A stretch of DNA of 60,000 bases from Apostichopus japonicus (taxonomy: Eukaryota > Echinodermata > Holothuroidea > Aspidochirotida > Stichopodidae). A program made the translations under genes and the position numbers. A model generated the notes under the pieces. That model worked only from the letters and a program-made list of their open reading frames with translations. It was not told where the DNA came from and searched no databases. The DNA lies in NCBI RefSeq assembly GCF_037975245.1, contig NC_092581.1:1254501-1314500 (forward strand). Reading direction: 5' to 3'. Shown here one piece after another: positions 59,856 to 60,000 of this stretch (its first letter is position 1; each line of letters starts with the position of its first letter).

Positions 59856-60000
59856 CTGTACCCCTCCTTGCGTTTCCTTCTCTTCGGAAATAAAATCACA
59901 GACAACAAAACATAATAGGTATGTCGACATAGGGACACTCTTTTGGAACCTGGATCGCACCCAGCCTTCAGCAATAGTCTCGTTATCACCATCCAATGGC
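59856..60000 (-). CDS. Aminopeptidase N-like exon, partial (end of N-terminal domain)
   Basis: Residues 1-48 of the visible fragment. SVPMSTYLLCFVVCDF corresponds to the MSTYLLAF segment of the M1 N-terminal beta-domain just before the catalytic domain. It ends GGVQ at a GTAAG donor in phase 0. The exon continues past the right edge. Confidence 0.9.

Larger units (their letters stand above)
43969..60000 (-). other. M1 zinc aminopeptidase (aminopeptidase N-like) gene, 3' part, 17 exons
   Basis: Gene-level entry. Exons 5' to 3' (minus): 60000-59856 (cut by the edge), 58517-58397, 57829-57675, 53281-53168, 52726-52592, 51959-51894, 51577-51512, 51045-50861, 50704-50613, 50082-49946, 49328-49125, 48356-48280, 47216-47106, 46434-46267, 45207-45067, 44698-44617, 44118-43969. 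All junctions are GT-AG and in phase; together 715 codons plus stop. This matches the length from the end of the N-terminal domain to the C-terminus in vertebrate ANPEP. Diagnostic residues (fragment numbering) are GAMEN 99-103, zinc ligands H135, H139 and E158 (HELAH-x18-E), general base E136 and transition-state Tyr221. M1 enzymes remove N-terminal residues from peptides; APN is a type II ectoenzyme. The N-terminal anchor is outside the window, so a secreted or cytosolic paralogue cannot be excluded. Overall similarity is closest to ANPEP. Confidence 0.95.

Overview
The window looks like a piece of an animal nuclear genome. It is AT-rich, genes are cut into short exons by GT-AG introns, and there are tRNA-derived SINE heads, hAT-type and PIF/Harbinger-type DNA-transposon remnants, long (TA)n arrays and many C/G homopolymers. 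The gene content (a relaxin-receptor-like LGR and an M1 aminopeptidase N) and the repeat style suggest a marine invertebrate deuterostome, with an echinoderm such as a sea cucumber as best guess. That assignment is an impression; nothing in the window proves the species.

Two real protein-coding genes were found, both on the minus strand and both incomplete in the window. (1) From about 21.0 kb down to 3.6 kb lies the 5' part of a leucine-rich-repeat GPCR with an N-terminal LDLa module (RXFP1/2, relaxin-receptor type). Eleven coding exons could be joined with consistent phase: signal peptide, LDLa, acidic linker, LRR N-cap and seven LRR exons of 72 or 75 bp. They give 336 complete codons. The remaining LRRs, hinge and seven-helix domain should lie left of position 1. 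(2) From the right edge down to 43,969 lies the 3' part of an M1 zinc aminopeptidase (aminopeptidase N/ANPEP-like). Seventeen exons join in frame to give 715 codons from the N-terminal domain to the stop codon. They include GAMEN, HEXXH-x18-E and the catalytic Tyr, so the enzyme looks intact. Its N-terminal cytoplasmic/signal-anchor part lies beyond 60,000.

Layout: 1-3,615, sequence 3' of the last visible LRR exon (intron or unseen exons), with a promoter-like inverted repeat; 3,616-21,025, receptor exons and introns; about 21,030-43,450, a 22-kb intergenic stretch without a convincing gene but with a SINE, a recent 468-bp tandem duplication, other tandem repeats and a complete 295-bp hAT MITE; 43,969-60,000, the aminopeptidase. 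One aminopeptidase intron (53,282-57,674) holds a 1,033-bp Harbinger-like element in antisense, with a TATA box and a truncated transposase N-terminus. Another (51,046-51,511) is almost wholly an 8-bp minisatellite that is open in the reading frame of the upstream exon.

The two genes are arranged head-to-tail on the same strand and nothing suggests a functional link. Most of the remaining open frames are (TA)n translations, antisense of exons, or low-complexity sequence. No rRNA, canonical tRNA, CRISPR or prokaryotic feature was seen.
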